Notes: a model not told the origin generated them from the letters alone. 40,696 bases of DNA from Gammaproteobacteria bacterium (GCA_011523765.1 WTGA01000080.1:1-40696); one strand, 5' to 3'. Counted from the stretch's first letter, positions 1-9,214 are shown. Program-made: numbers and translations.

Positions 1-528
1 AGCCTGATCGGTCCCCTTGATTTCCTGGACCGGGAGTACCCCGTTCCGCAGCATATCTGTGAACTGACTTACGACCTGATTCAGCGGGGAGCACTGAAAT
101 TCGACCCTGCGGTGCATGACGACAAAGTCATTACGTTTCATGATTCCTGCAACGTGTCCAGGGGGTCGAGAATGGGGGATATGCCGGGAGGGCAGTTCAT
201 GATCCCAAGAGCGATCATCCGGGCATGCAGCAATCATTTTGTTGACATGGCTGCAGAGACCATTCGGGAAAACACGTTTTGCTGCGGCGGCGGCGGCGGC
301 TTGCTGACCGATGATTTGCTGGAACTCAGGACCAAGGGCGCCATGCCGAGGGCGCAGGCCCTGCAGCAGGTGATCGAAGACCATGGTGTCACGCATATGG
401 CAGCGATCTGTGCAATCTGCAAAAGCCAGTTTTCCCGGGTGCTTCCCCTGTACGGAATGGATATGAGCATGGTGATCAGTGTGCACCAGCTGGTGGGAGA
501 TGCCTTGATCATGGAGACGGTGCAGTAA
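1..528 (+). CDS. dsrK: DsrK, C-terminal part (HdrD-like Fe-S subunit of DsrMKJOP)
   Basis: The reading frame is open from base 1, so the N-terminus lies outside the window; 175 residues are visible. They form a CCG domain of the heterodisulfide reductase HdrD type: HDSC, then CCGGGGG about 45 residues on, then CAIC near the C-terminus. These cysteines bind the catalytic cubane cluster in this family. DsrK is the cytoplasmic catalytic subunit of the DsrMKJOP membrane complex and is thought to exchange electrons between DsrC persulfide/trisulfide and the quinone pool. Identity is supported by the downstream order dsrL-J-O-P-N. The gene ends 161 bp before dsrL. Confidence 0.93.
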   Translation, partial: SLIGPLDFLDREYPVPQHICELTYDLIQRGALKFDPAVHDDKVITFHDSCNVSRGSRMGDMPGGQFMIPRAIIRACSNHFVDMAAETIRENTFCCGGGGGLLTDDLLELRTKGAMPRAQALQQVIEDHGVTHMAAICAICKSQFSRVLPLYGMDMSMVISVHQLVGDALIMETVQ

Positions 529-689
529 ATGATGGCTGCCCAGGTTTCCCGCTCTCGAAAACGATCCGGTTGCCGGAGCGCCAGACCGGGCCGGTTGTAC
601 CGCGGAATCCCGGGAGCATTCCCGGTCCGCCCTTTCACGGTGTTCCTGTTTTCCACGGAACGGTTTGCCCCCCTTATCCGGAGTTGCCC

Positions 690-2642
690 ATGAGTACCCC
701 TGCTGACAACGAACAGCCCCTGACTTTCAGGAAGTTTGAAGAGGGCGCGTTCAAATGGAGGAACTACCAGGAGAACATCTTTAACGAAGACACTTCCCAC
801 AAATGCCCGACCTATGTCCACCGGACACCGCCGTGCCAGGGCAGTTGCCCTTCTGGAGAGGATATCCGGGGATGGCTGCAGATCGTTCGTGGCATCGAGA
901 AGCCCCCCGAAGACATGACCTGGCAGGAATACGCCTTTCGCCGTTCTACGGATGCGAATCCGTTTCCATCGATGATGGGCAGGGTGTGCCCAGCTCCCTG
1001 TGAAGACGGCTGCAATCGAAACAATGTGGACGAATTTGTCGGGATCAATGCGGTAGAACAGTACATCGGGGACACCGCTTTCGATGAAAACTTCAGGTTC
1101 GACGAACCGGTCGCACTGAAAAACCATAAAATTGCGATCATTGGGACCGGGCCCGCGGGACTGGCGGCGGCTTACCAGTTGCGCCGCCGGGGTTACGGTT
1201 CGGTTCTGTTCGAAAAACAGTCCGAACTGGGCGGCATGTTCCGTTTTGGTATCCCCGGGTACCGGACACCGAGGCACATCCTGGATCACGAAATCAAGAG
1301 AATCCTGGATCTGGGCGGGATCGAGGTCAGGCTGAATACCCGGGTGGGAACGGATATTTCCATTGCACAGCTGGAAGAGGACTATGATGCGGTTATCTGG
1401 GCCATCGGCTGCCAGAGCGGGCGGGGCTTGCCTCTGGACGGGTGGAAGGAGGCGTCCAACTGCGTCAGCGGCGTGGCGTTTCTGGAGGCCTTCAACAAAG
1501 GCGATATGAAAGTAACCGCCGAGAAGGTCGTTTGTGTGGGTGGCGGCGATACCTCGGTGGATGTGGTATCGGTCGCCCGGCGACTGGGTAAAATTGACGA
1601 TATCAACCAGAAAGACCGCCCGGAGGCCGTCATTGGCGGATATGCTGCCCATGATTCGGCCATGACCGCCGCGCGGGAGGGGTCGGACGTCGTCCTGACT
1701 TCGCTGTTCAAGCGCAAGGAAATGACGGCAACAGAAGTTGAAGTGGCGGATGCCACGACCGAAGGCGTGAGAATCGTGGATGGAGTGATGCCCGTTGAAA
1801 TCCTGATGGGTGAACCGGGCCGTGCCACGGGCCTCAAGATGGCCCGGTGCGAGGTGGATGACAAAGGGGTGCCGGTGCCTATCGAAGGCACGGAATTCGA
1901 GTTGGAAGCCGACCTGATCGTATCGGCCATCGGACAGGGCGGCGATCTCGAAGGGATTGAGGAAATCGGCAATGACCGGCAGTTTATCGATACCGATGCC
2001 TTTTTCCGTATCCCGGGCAGGGAAAAACACTTTGTGGCCGGAGACATTGTGCGTCCGCACCTGCTGACCACGGCCATCGGTCAGGCATCGATTGCCGCAG
2101 CCAGTGTGATCAGTTACCTGTCTGGCACCGACCCGTCCAGGCGGCCGAAAGTGGATGTCAATCATTTCAACCTGTTGAACAAGCTCAATGAGGCCCGCCT
2201 GGCACCGACGGATTATGACAATACCCAGGTGCGCGGCACCGATGGGGCGGAATTTGCGGTACACAATTTTGAAGACCGGTCCGCACACGAAATTATTCCG
2301 TCCGATGAGCTGTTCCTTGCGCATTTCCCCTACGAGGACCGGGTCAAGCGGGAATCCAGGGTTCCCGATGCCGACGAGGTTCTGGGGCATTTTGAAGAGC
2401 GGCACCTGGCGCTGAGCGAAGAGCAGGCGGTGGCGGAGTCGAATCGATGCATGAGCTGCGGGATGTGTTTTGAGTGCGACAACTGTGTGATCTATTGCCC
2501 GCAAACCGCGGTGTTCCGGGTGAAAAAGGACCAATCCACGCTGGGCCGGTATGTGGATACGGATTACAACAAGTGTATTGGCTGCCATATTTGCGCGGAT
2601 GTCTGTCCGACCGGGTACATTGACATGGGATTGGGCAAGTAG
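690..2642 (+). CDS. dsrL: DsrL, NAD(P)H:acceptor oxidoreductase of the Dsr pathway
   Basis: An iron-sulfur flavoprotein of 650 aa related to the glutamate synthase small subunit. It has an N-terminal Cys-rich segment, an FAD dinucleotide fold with GTGPAGLAAAYQL at about 148-175, an NAD(P) fold with GGGDTSVDVV near 285, and a C-terminal two-cluster ferredoxin domain (CMSCGMC, CIGCHICADVCP) at about 586-645. In sulfur oxidisers DsrL associates with DsrAB and passes electrons from sulfide oxidation to NAD(P)+. The frame stays open to 570, but ATG 690 is preferred: it has GGAG at 680-683 and begins the family-like N-terminus MSTPADNEQ. The length matches the family, about 650 aa. Confidence 0.93.
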   Translation: MSTPADNEQPLTFRKFEEGAFKWRNYQENIFNEDTSHKCPTYVHRTPPCQGSCPSGEDIRGWLQIVRGIEKPPEDMTWQEYAFRRSTDANPFPSMMGRVCPAPCEDGCNRNNVDEFVGINAVEQYIGDTAFDENFRFDEPVALKNHKIAIIGTGPAGLAAAYQLRRRGYGSVLFEKQSELGGMFRFGIPGYRTPRHILDHEIKRILDLGGIEVRLNTRVGTDISIAQLEEDYDAVIWAIGCQSGRGLPLDGWKEASNCVSGVAFLEAFNKGDMKVTAEKVVCVGGGDTSVDVVSVARRLGKIDDINQKDRPEAVIGGYAAHDSAMTAAREGSDVVLTSLFKRKEMTATEVEVADATTEGVRIVDGVMPVEILMGEPGRATGLKMARCEVDDKGVPVPIEGTEFELEADLIVSAIGQGGDLEGIEEIGNDRQFIDTDAFFRIPGREKHFVAGDIVRPHLLTTAIGQASIAAASVISYLSGTDPSRRPKVDVNHFNLLNKLNEARLAPTDYDNTQVRGTDGAEFAVHNFEDRSAHEIIPSDELFLAHFPYEDRVKRESRVPDADEVLGHFEERHLALSEEQAVAESNRCMSCGMCFECDNCVIYCPQTAVFRVKKDQSTLGRYVDTDYNKCIGCHICADVCPTGYIDMGLGK

Positions 2643-2663
2643 CCGGGTCATCTGGGACACCAC

Positions 2664-3059
2664 ATGTACACACGCAGACAATGCCTGCTGATCGGGATTG
2701 GGTTGGGTCTGATCACGATTTCCATGGCATCCGACAAATTGACGGGATCTCACCGGACCATACCCGGGGCGGTCCAGGGCGAAAGCTGTGTGGGACCGGT
2801 GGAGGTGATGCGCCGGGAACATATGACCATGCTGTTTCACCAGCGGGACCGGACCATGTATGCCGGGCAAAGAGATGCCGAACACAGTCTGACGGGATGC
2901 CTGTCCTGCCACACCCGGAAAAATGTCCGGGGTGAATATATCCCCGTGAACGCTCCGGGCGAGTTCTGCGAAGAATGCCATGCCTATACGGCGTTGAAGA
3001 TGGATTGCTTCGAGTGCCATGCCGCGACCCCTGGAAATGCCGTCGCATCCACGCAATAG
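2664..3059 (+). CDS. dsrJ: DsrJ, triheme cytochrome c
   Basis: Encodes 131 aa with one hydrophobic N-terminal segment (residues about 7-22), probably an uncleaved anchor placing the protein on the periplasmic face. Three haem-binding motifs are visible: CLSCH (79-83), CEECH (102-106) and CFECH (115-119). A separate Cys42 in GESCVGP matches the unusual distal Cys ligand described for DsrJ of Allochromatium. It is the periplasmic cytochrome of DsrMKJOP. It lies 21 bp after dsrL and 18 bp before dsrO, so co-transcription is expected. Confidence 0.93.
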   Translation: MYTRRQCLLIGIGLGLITISMASDKLTGSHRTIPGAVQGESCVGPVEVMRREHMTMLFHQRDRTMYAGQRDAEHSLTGCLSCHTRKNVRGEYIPVNAPGEFCEECHAYTALKMDCFECHAATPGNAVASTQ

Positions 3060-3077
3060 GTCCGGGGCCTCTCGAAC

Positions 3078-3794
3078 ATGAACCGACGCAAGATGCTCAA
3101 AGCCGGGGGAGCGGCATTCCTCGCCCTGGCTCCGGGTGTACGCCTGGTGGACCTGGCGGTGGCCGCTTCAAAAGGCGGATCAACGGATCACCTGGTTCGG
3201 TGGGGCATGCTGGTGGATGCGACGAAATGTGCCCGCGGATGCACGGATTGTGTGGATGCCTGCAATCAGGAGCATGGCCTGTACGGAAAAGGCCGGGCGG
3301 AAACGGATGCACAGTATATCCGGGTGGTGGACCTCCAGGACAAGGCCACCGGCAAGACATCTTCGTTGCCCGTGATGTGCCAGCATTGTGAAACGGCACC
3401 CTGCGTCGATGTCTGTCCGACCGGCGCGTCCTTTCGACGGCAAGATGGTGTGGTGCTGGTCGACAAGCACACCTGCATCGGTTGCCGGTATTGCATGCTG
3501 GCCTGCCCGTACAAGGCCCGTTCGTTTATACACGAAAACCTGACAGACCAGGTCCCCCATACGCCAAGGGGGAAAGGAACGGTTGAGTCCTGCAATTTCT
3601 GCACCCACCGAGTGGACCGGGGAGGAACCCCCGCCTGTGTGGAGGCCTGTGAAAGCAAGGACCACCGGGCACTGGTGTTTGGCGACATGAATGACCCCGA
3701 CAGCGAACTGTCCAGACAGTTGAAAGAAAAGTCCACGACACAGATTCGAAGCGACCTCAACCTCAATACGGGGGTTCGCTACCATGGTGTGTAG
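3078..3794 (+). CDS. dsrO: DsrO, periplasmic ferredoxin-like subunit
   Basis: Encodes 238 aa, beginning with a twin-arginine signal (NRRKMLKAGGAAFLALAPG), so it is probably exported folded to the periplasm. Four cysteine groups typical of DmsB/NrfC/HybA-type proteins follow: CARGCTDC, CQHCETAPCVDVCP, CIGCRYCMLACP and CNFC..CVEAC. These would hold [4Fe-4S] clusters that relay electrons between the DsrJ haems and the DsrP membrane subunit. Length and position between dsrJ and dsrP fit DsrO. Confidence 0.93.
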   Translation: MNRRKMLKAGGAAFLALAPGVRLVDLAVAASKGGSTDHLVRWGMLVDATKCARGCTDCVDACNQEHGLYGKGRAETDAQYIRVVDLQDKATGKTSSLPVMCQHCETAPCVDVCPTGASFRRQDGVVLVDKHTCIGCRYCMLACPYKARSFIHENLTDQVPHTPRGKGTVESCNFCTHRVDRGGTPACVEACESKDHRALVFGDMNDPDSELSRQLKEKSTTQIRSDLNLNTGVRYHGV

Positions 3795-3806
3795 ACAGCC
3801 CTGAAA

Positions 3807-5015
3807 TTGCGTGTGATCCGACCCGCCTATACCACCCTGAACTGCCGTTGCACCTCCTGCTGGATGGTGCTTGCGGGGCTTTCCCTGGTGGTTCTCAACG
3901 GAATGGGTTTTGCACGATATATGGAGCACGAGGGGCATTGGATCACGGGCATGAGCAACCAGGTGGTGTGGGGAGTTCCCCACCTCTTTGCCATTTTCCT
4001 GATCGTCACGGCTTCCGGGGTGCTCAACGTTGCCTCGATGTCTTCCGTATTCGGCAAGACGGAATACCGGGTCTGGGCAAGACTGTCGGGCCTGCTGGCG
4101 GTCACGCTGTTGCTTGGCGGCCTGCTGGTACTGGTGCTGGACCTGGGGCGGCCAGACCGTCTGATCATTGCCATGACCCACTATAATTTCAAGTCCGTCT
4201 TTGCCTGGAATATTTTCCTGTACACGGGTTTCCTGCTCGTCGTGTCGGTCTATTTGTGGATGATGTTTGAGCCCCGCATGAACCGGTTTGCCAAAGTCTC
4301 CGGCACCTTGGCGTTCACATGGCGGATTGTCCTGACCACGGGCACCGGGCTGATCTTCGGGTTTCTGGTCGCCAGGCAGGCCTATGACACCGCCTTGATG
4401 GCCCCCCTTTTCATTGCGATGTCCCTGAGTTGGGGCACTGCGTTTTTTATACTTTTCCTGTGTGCCCTGTCCAGGCGGTCTGCCGGCATGGGTCAGCGGC
4501 CCGTACTGGAAAGACTGGCAAGGCTGACGGGAATGTTTACCGTGGCGGTCTTGTTCTTTACCATGCTGTTCCACCTGGCCGGATTGTATGGGGCCGAACA
4601 TCACGGGTTTGAGCAATTCATACTGGTTGAGGGCGGCCGGTACACCACCTTGTTCTGGGCAGGGCATGTCATCGCTGGCAGCCTGGTCCCGCTGTGTTTG
4701 CTGTTTTATCCGGCACCCTTGTCAACCGGCAGGCTGGTGACCGCGAGCAGCCTGATCATTGCCGGCGGTTTTGCACAGCTCTATGTCATCATTATCGGGG
4801 GCCAGGCATACCCTCTTGAGATGTTTCCCGGAAAAGTCGTTTCCAGCGGCTTCTTCGATGGTGTGATTGCAAGCTATCGCCCCAGTATCGCTGAAGTTTC
4901 ACTGGGGGCGGGAGGGATGGCCTTTTCCATACTGGTCAGCCTGCTGGCAATGCGGGTCTTACCCTTCCTGCCGGATGATGCGCGGCCGCTGGATGAGCCG
5001 AATGATGCCCGTTGA
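3807..5015 (+). CDS. dsrP: DsrP, NrfD-family quinone-interacting membrane subunit
   Basis: A polytopic membrane protein of 402 aa with about ten hydrophobic segments and the NrfD/PsrC pattern; the stretch MSNQVVWGVPHLFAIFLIV is typical of DsrP. It pairs with DsrO and links the periplasmic electron carriers to the quinone pool. The start is uncertain: the frame opens with TTG 3807, with GTG 3813 as an alternative, and neither has a clear ribosome-binding site, so translation may be coupled to dsrO, whose stop is 12 bp upstream. Its end overlaps the start of dsrN. Confidence 0.9.
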   Translation: MRVIRPAYTTLNCRCTSCWMVLAGLSLVVLNGMGFARYMEHEGHWITGMSNQVVWGVPHLFAIFLIVTASGVLNVASMSSVFGKTEYRVWARLSGLLAVTLLLGGLLVLVLDLGRPDRLIIAMTHYNFKSVFAWNIFLYTGFLLVVSVYLWMMFEPRMNRFAKVSGTLAFTWRIVLTTGTGLIFGFLVARQAYDTALMAPLFIAMSLSWGTAFFILFLCALSRRSAGMGQRPVLERLARLTGMFTVAVLFFTMLFHLAGLYGAEHHGFEQFILVEGGRYTTLFWAGHVIAGSLVPLCLLFYPAPLSTGRLVTASSLIIAGGFAQLYVIIIGGQAYPLEMFPGKVVSSGFFDGVIASYRPSIAEVSLGAGGMAFSILVSLLAMRVLPFLPDDARPLDEPNDAR

Positions 5016-6414
5016 ACAGAAACCCGGTTTTTATCTCTCCGCCGCACACAAATCTTCCGGGAAAACCATTGTTGCGGTCGGCATCTGTGCCGCTCTCAGG
5101 GAACGCGGTGTTGCCGTCCGGCCGTTCAAAAAAGGGCCGGACTACATTGACCCGTTGTGGCTGACCCGGGCGGCACACAGTCCCTGTATCAATCTGGATT
5201 TCAATACCCAGAGCGTCTCCCAGATACGCGCTGCATTTTTTTCCATGGCGGAGGATACCGCCGTGTCCATCATTGAAGGCAACAAGGGGCTCCATGACGG
5301 GATGTCGGTGGATGGAAGCGACAGCAATGCGGAACTGGCCGGGTTGCTGAATGTTCCGGTGATCCTGGTGCTGGATACGCAGGGAACCACTCGGGGCATT
5401 GCACCGCTCATACGGGGGTATCAGCAATTTGATCCGAGAGTCAATATTGCCGGAGTGATCCTGAACAAGGTGGCCGGTCCCCGTCATGAGGAAAAGCTAT
5501 GCGCCAATATCAGGGCGCATACCGACCTGGAGGTGATGGGGTCGATTTCCCGGAACCAGCACCTGAATATCAATGAAAGACACATCGGCCTGACACCGAG
5601 CAACGAAATCGCACACGCGGATACCCTGATCGACCGTATCCGGCAAGTCGTCGGGTCCTGCATTGACCTCGACCGATTGCCCGGGGTGCCCCCGTACCGT
5701 CAATCCCGCGGCGTCCCCGCTCCGGCCACCACTTACCCGGTCTCCGATGTCAGGATTGGCATCCCCCGGGACCGTGCATTTTGTTTTTATTATGCGGACG
5801 ATCTCGAGTCTTTCCGGCGTCACGGCGCCAGATTGGAGTTCTTTGACACCCTCGAGGATGAAACCATCCCGGACCATGTCGAGGCACTGTTTATTGGAGG
5901 AGGTTTCCCGGAGGTGCACATGGAGGCCCTGCAGAACAATGCCTCCATGCGTCACGCCATTGCAGCGTTTGTTGCGGAGGGCGGGCCGGTCTATGCGGAA
6001 TGCGGCGGATTGATGTATCTTGGCCAGTCCATTCGCTGGCAGGGCCGGACAGCGAAAATGGTGGGAGCGTTGCCGCTGGATGTCGAAATGGAAGCCAAGC
6101 CGGTAGGCCGGGGGTATGTACGGCTGGAAGAAACCGGCCATTCCCCCTGGGGGCGGCTGAACGGCTCCTCTTCGGACATCCACGCCCATGAATTCCACTA
6201 TTCCAGGATCCGGCTGCTTGAAGAACAGAACGAATATGCATATCGGGTGAAGCGGGGCTGGGGAATGGATGGAAAACACGATGGGCTGGTCTACAGGAAT
6301 GTCCTGGCCAGTTATGCCCATCTGCGCCATGTGGCACCAGTGTGCTGGGTCAGCCGGTTCATGGATTTTGTCCGGGAGACCCGGAAGACCCGCCAACCGG
6401 CCCGGTCCATTTGA
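5002..6414 (+). CDS. dsrN: DsrN, siroheme amidase (cobyrinate a,c-diamide synthase family)
   Basis: Encodes 470 aa in two domains. The N-terminal ATPase has a P-loop-like AAHKSSGKT and KKGPDYIDP, both characteristic of CbiA/CobB. The C-terminal class I glutamine amidotransferase has FIGGGFPE, the nucleophile in YAECGGLMY (Cys334) and a His in HAHEFHYS. In dsr operons this paralogue amidates siroheme to siroamide for DsrAB. ATGs at 4993, 5002 and 5005 are all in frame; 5002 is chosen, overlapping dsrP by 14 bp, which suggests translational coupling. A true cobyrinate synthase is an alternative, but the dsr context argues against it. Confidence 0.9.
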   Translation: MMPVEQKPGFYLSAAHKSSGKTIVAVGICAALRERGVAVRPFKKGPDYIDPLWLTRAAHSPCINLDFNTQSVSQIRAAFFSMAEDTAVSIIEGNKGLHDGMSVDGSDSNAELAGLLNVPVILVLDTQGTTRGIAPLIRGYQQFDPRVNIAGVILNKVAGPRHEEKLCANIRAHTDLEVMGSISRNQHLNINERHIGLTPSNEIAHADTLIDRIRQVVGSCIDLDRLPGVPPYRQSRGVPAPATTYPVSDVRIGIPRDRAFCFYYADDLESFRRHGARLEFFDTLEDETIPDHVEALFIGGGFPEVHMEALQNNASMRHAIAAFVAEGGPVYAECGGLMYLGQSIRWQGRTAKMVGALPLDVEMEAKPVGRGYVRLEETGHSPWGRLNGSSSDIHAHEFHYSRIRLLEEQNEYAYRVKRGWGMDGKHDGLVYRNVLASYAHLRHVAPVCWVSRFMDFVRETRKTRQPARSI

Positions 6415-6452
6415 GATAGAATTGTTCCCGAACCCGTCAATGCCCAGCATCC

Positions 6453-7115
6453 ATGCCCCGTGAAGAAAATACTGACCAGTTGTCCCGCATCCGGGAAAGG
6501 ACCTACCTTGCCCACGAACTGCACGATTCCCTGGCGCAAACACTGGCCAGCGTCCGGTACTACATTCGCAACCTGGATCATGCCATACAGGGTGGTGATG
6601 AGTGTGAAATTTATGAGTTGCTGGAAATCGTTGAAAACAATGTTGAGATAGCCAACCAGGAGTTGCGTGAACTGATTCGCAAGTTTCGTGTGCCGATTGA
6701 AGATCTTACACTCGGTTCCGCACTGGAAAGAGCCATCAAACGATTTGAAAGCGAAACCGCAATCCGTGCCGTATTGCACAACAGGCTGGGCGACATTGAT
6801 TTGCCGGTCATGGCGACTTCGCAGGTTGTCCGGATTGTGCAGGAAGCACTGGTGAATATCCGGAAGCATGCCGGGGCGAATATCGTACGCATCCTGATGC
6901 ACCGTGAAACGGACCATATTCATGTCCTGGTCGAGGACAACGGGGTGGGATTTGCCGAATCCAGGGAAAACCGGGACAATAGCCAGCATTTTGGTTTGAG
7001 TGTCATGAGTGAAAGAGCAACGAGAATCGGTGGCGAATTGAGTGTTGAGAGTGTTCCGGCAGAAGGGACCAGGGTCCACTTGAGGTTTCCCGACCCGCAG
7101 TCACCGGAGGGATAG
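6453..7115 (+). CDS. Soluble histidine kinase, NarX/HisKA_3 type, no sensor domain
   Basis: Only the kinase core is present in these 220 aa. A HisKA_3 dimerisation region has ELHDSLAQ with phospho-acceptor His24. A HATPase_c domain follows, with N-box QEALVNIRKHA, G1 DNGVGF and G2 HFGLSVMSERA. No transmembrane segment, PAS, GAF or HAMP domain is visible, so the input must come from a partner protein or the cytoplasm. It lies 38 bp after dsrN and 10 bp before a NarL-type regulator, its likely partner. Being directly downstream of dsr, the pair may respond to sulfur or redox state, but this is inference from position only. Confidence 0.85.
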   Translation: MPREENTDQLSRIRERTYLAHELHDSLAQTLASVRYYIRNLDHAIQGGDECEIYELLEIVENNVEIANQELRELIRKFRVPIEDLTLGSALERAIKRFESETAIRAVLHNRLGDIDLPVMATSQVVRIVQEALVNIRKHAGANIVRILMHRETDHIHVLVEDNGVGFAESRENRDNSQHFGLSVMSERATRIGGELSVESVPAEGTRVHLRFPDPQSPEG

Positions 7116-7125
7116 AGGTGAGCGG

Positions 7126-7785
7126 ATGAAATTGCTGATCATCGACGACCATACATTATTCCGTTCCGGTCTGACGAGCCTGCTTGAGCGTTACCGGATC
7201 AAAGTGGTTGCGGCCGGAAGTGGGCTGGAAGGCATCCGGGTTTTGCAAAAAGCCGGATTTGATACCATCTTGCTGGATTTGCGCATGCCGGAAATGAGCG
7301 GCCTTGAAGTGTTGCAATGGATTCGAAAGAACCATATCGGGACACCGGTGATCATGCTGACGACCTCGAGCGATGAGGCCGACCTGGTGGAGTCGCTCAG
7401 GCTGGGCGCCCAGGGGTATCTGTTGAAGGACATGGACCCGGACGATCTGGTCATGGCCCTGAGGGATGTCATGTCTGGAGAGACCATTGTTGCCCCGGAT
7501 TTGACCAAAGTGCTGGCAAGCGCGGTGCAAAAGGGCGTGTCGGCCAGCCCGTCGGTAGCGTCCCATTCCGTGAGAAGCGTGCTGACGGCCAGAGAACAGG
7601 AGGTGCTGTGTGATATCACCAAAGGCTGGAGCAACAAGGTGATTGCAAGAAATCTTGGCATTACGGACGGTACCGTCAAATTGCACGTGAAATCCATCCT
7701 GAGAAAACTCAAGGTCCACTCCAGGGTTCAGGCCGCGGTGATCGCCGTTGAAGAAAAGCTGGACGAAACCGGGGTTGAAAACTGA
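7126..7785 (+). CDS. NarL/FixJ-family response regulator
   Basis: A 219 aa two-domain regulator. The receiver domain has the acidic pair D7/D8, phospho-acceptor D51 (LLDLRMPEMSG) and a conserved Lys in YLLKDMDPDD. The C-terminal LuxR-type helix-turn-helix begins LTAREQEVLCDITKG and includes NKVIARNLGITDGTVKLHVKSI. A good ribosome-binding site, GAGGTGAG at 7115-7122, overlaps the stop codon of the kinase, so the two are translationally linked. Its target genes cannot be read from the sequence. Confidence 0.92.
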   Translation: MKLLIIDDHTLFRSGLTSLLERYRIKVVAAGSGLEGIRVLQKAGFDTILLDLRMPEMSGLEVLQWIRKNHIGTPVIMLTTSSDEADLVESLRLGAQGYLLKDMDPDDLVMALRDVMSGETIVAPDLTKVLASAVQKGVSASPSVASHSVRSVLTAREQEVLCDITKGWSNKVIARNLGITDGTVKLHVKSILRKLKVHSRVQAAVIAVEEKLDETGVEN

Positions 7786-7945
7786 CGGCCATTTTGCCTG
7801 CCCTGGCCATGGAAAGCGGTACCGGAATCCCGCGGCCGTCGATGGCGGGAGGTCCCGGACTGCACCGGTCCTCCAGTGTTTCCATCCGGGTCCCGGCGAA
7901 ACGGTTCCCGGTGGTCAGGCCCCCGGCGCAACCGGCTGGAATTTC

Positions 7946-7965
7946 CCCCCGGTGTTCACCGGGGG
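7946..7965. other. Strong GC hairpin between converging genes
   Basis: An 8-bp perfect inverted repeat (CCCCCGGT / ACCGGGGG) with a 4-nt loop lies between the response regulator (plus) and tRNA-Ser (minus). There is no T-run on either side, so it is not a standard intrinsic terminator. It may still mark the transcript ends of the convergent units. Confidence 0.35.
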
Positions 7966-8055
7966 CGCCCCCGCAGGATATACGGTGGCAGGGCGCAAGT
8001 CGGTTCCACTGGATGGCCATGCCGAGTGCCGAAATGGCAACTGCGGTTTCAAGGG

Positions 8056-8143
8056 TGGCGGAGAGCGAGGGATTCGAACCCCCGGACCTGTTACAGTCAA
8101 CGGTTTTCAAGACCGCCGCATTCGACCACTCTGCCAGCTCTCC
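8056..8143 (-). tRNA. tRNA-Ser(UGA)
   Basis: Read on the minus strand, the 7-bp acceptor stem GGAGAGC / GCTCTCC is followed by discriminator G and an encoded CCA (plus 8056-8058). The anticodon stem GCGGT / ACCGT encloses loop CTTGAAA with anticodon TGA. A long variable arm typical of class II tRNAs is present, and the T arm contains GGTTCGAATCC. The 88 nt total fits tRNA-Ser. Confidence 0.95.
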
Positions 8144-8180
8144 ATCAATCAGGGCAATCCGGGTTGAGCCCGGAATCCGG

Positions 8181-8186
8181 ATTATA
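8181..8186 (-). promoter_or_regulatory. -10 element of the tRNA-Ser promoter
   Basis: A perfect TATAAT on the minus strand lies 37 bp upstream of the tRNA 5' end and is followed by a GC-rich stretch, as in stringently controlled stable-RNA promoters. No good -35 box is visible at 16-18 bp spacing. Confidence 0.5.
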
Positions 8187-8434
8187 GCGAAATCGGCGGT
8201 AACAGGCTATATCTGGGTCCGGGCTTTCCGTTCAAGACCGGAACCTGAAACCAGGCAGGGGGTGCGCCCCATTGGCCGGTCCGGGGTTGGCCAATGAAAG
8301 GCGCGATTCTTTTTTCCGCAACAGGGCGGCTCCGGCAGGGTTGCGTTGAATGCGGCCTCCCGGTGGTGGAAGACGGCCGGCTTTCCAGGGCCGTTGGATT
8401 GGCATCGTCCGGCCAATGCTGATAAATTCCGGTC

Positions 8435-9214
8435 ATGCCGGATGTCCCGCACCTCACCAGTGGTTTGCTTGAGTCCATGCCGAATATTCGTCATGGTTTT
8501 TTTACCCGGCTCGGCGGCACCTCAACGGGTGCATTCCATTCACTGAATTGCGGGCAGTTTTCCGGCGATGATGCAAAAGCGGTTCGGGAAAACCGGAAGC
8601 GGGTGGCACGGGGGTTGGAGTGCCGGACATTGTACAGCTTGAAGCAGGTCCACAGTGATCGTGTGGTCACCGTGGATGCGGGGTCGCCGAAGAAGGGGGT
8701 GCAGGAGGGGGACGGCATGGTCACCGATACGCCGGGGATCGGGCTCGGTGTGATGGGGGCGGATTGCGCCGGCATTCTGTTCGCAGACCATCACAACCGG
8801 GTGATTGGTGCCGCGCACGGAGGCTGGAAGGGGGCGCTGGACGGGATCACAGACAATGTTGTCCAGGCCATGTGCGGGCTGGGTGCGGTGAAAAACCAGA
8901 TTGTCGCCGCCATCGGGCCGGCCATACAGATGGAGTATTACGAAGTGGGGCTGGAGTTCGTGGACAGGTTTGTCCAGCGTTCTCCCATAGAGTGTGCAGA
9001 CTGTTTCGAACCCGGGAAAACCGGGGATAAAAGATATTTCGACCTGCCGCTTTACCTGGAACGCCGCTTGCAGCGGGTACTGCCTGCCGAGCACATCGAC
9101 CGGCTGGTTCTGGATACCTATTCCGCCGAGCAACAATTCTTCAGTTACCGGCGGACCTGCCATGCCGGCGGAACTTCGTACGGCCGGCAGGTGAGCGCGG
9201 TCTCTTTGGTATGA
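8435..9214 (+). CDS. pgeF: Peptidoglycan editing factor / multicopper polyphenol oxidase-like (YfiH)
   Basis: A DUF152-family protein of 259 aa. The metal-binding signature is clear: VMGADCAGILFAD holds the conserved Cys, AAHGGWKG a His, and SLKQVHSD an earlier His. Family members hydrolyse misincorporated L-Ser from peptidoglycan precursors, and some are described as purine-nucleoside phosphorylases with laccase-like folds. The gene stands alone, transcribed away from tRNA-Ser. In many Gammaproteobacteria pgeF is next to rluD; no such neighbour is seen here. Confidence 0.9.
   Translation: MPDVPHLTSGLLESMPNIRHGFFTRLGGTSTGAFHSLNCGQFSGDDAKAVRENRKRVARGLECRTLYSLKQVHSDRVVTVDAGSPKKGVQEGDGMVTDTPGIGLGVMGADCAGILFADHHNRVIGAAHGGWKGALDGITDNVVQAMCGLGAVKNQIVAAIGPAIQMEYYEVGLEFVDRFVQRSPIECADCFEPGKTGDKRYFDLPLYLERRLQRVLPAEHIDRLVLDTYSAEQQFFSYRRTCHAGGTSYGRQVSAVSLV

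Noticed and set aside
234..3056. A 940-codon open frame on the minus strand opposite dsrK-dsrL-dsrJ
   Set aside because: It is antisense to three well-recognised genes, shows no protein motif and follows the third-position GC pattern of the plus-strand genes; a codon-bias shadow.
3180..4667. Minus-strand open frame of 495 codons opposite dsrO-dsrP
   Set aside because: Antisense to conserved dsr genes, with low-complexity Gln/Gly/His-rich translation and no motif.
7794..8297. Plus-strand open frames running across tRNA-Ser
   Set aside because: They pass through the tRNA gene and its promoter and show no protein similarity.
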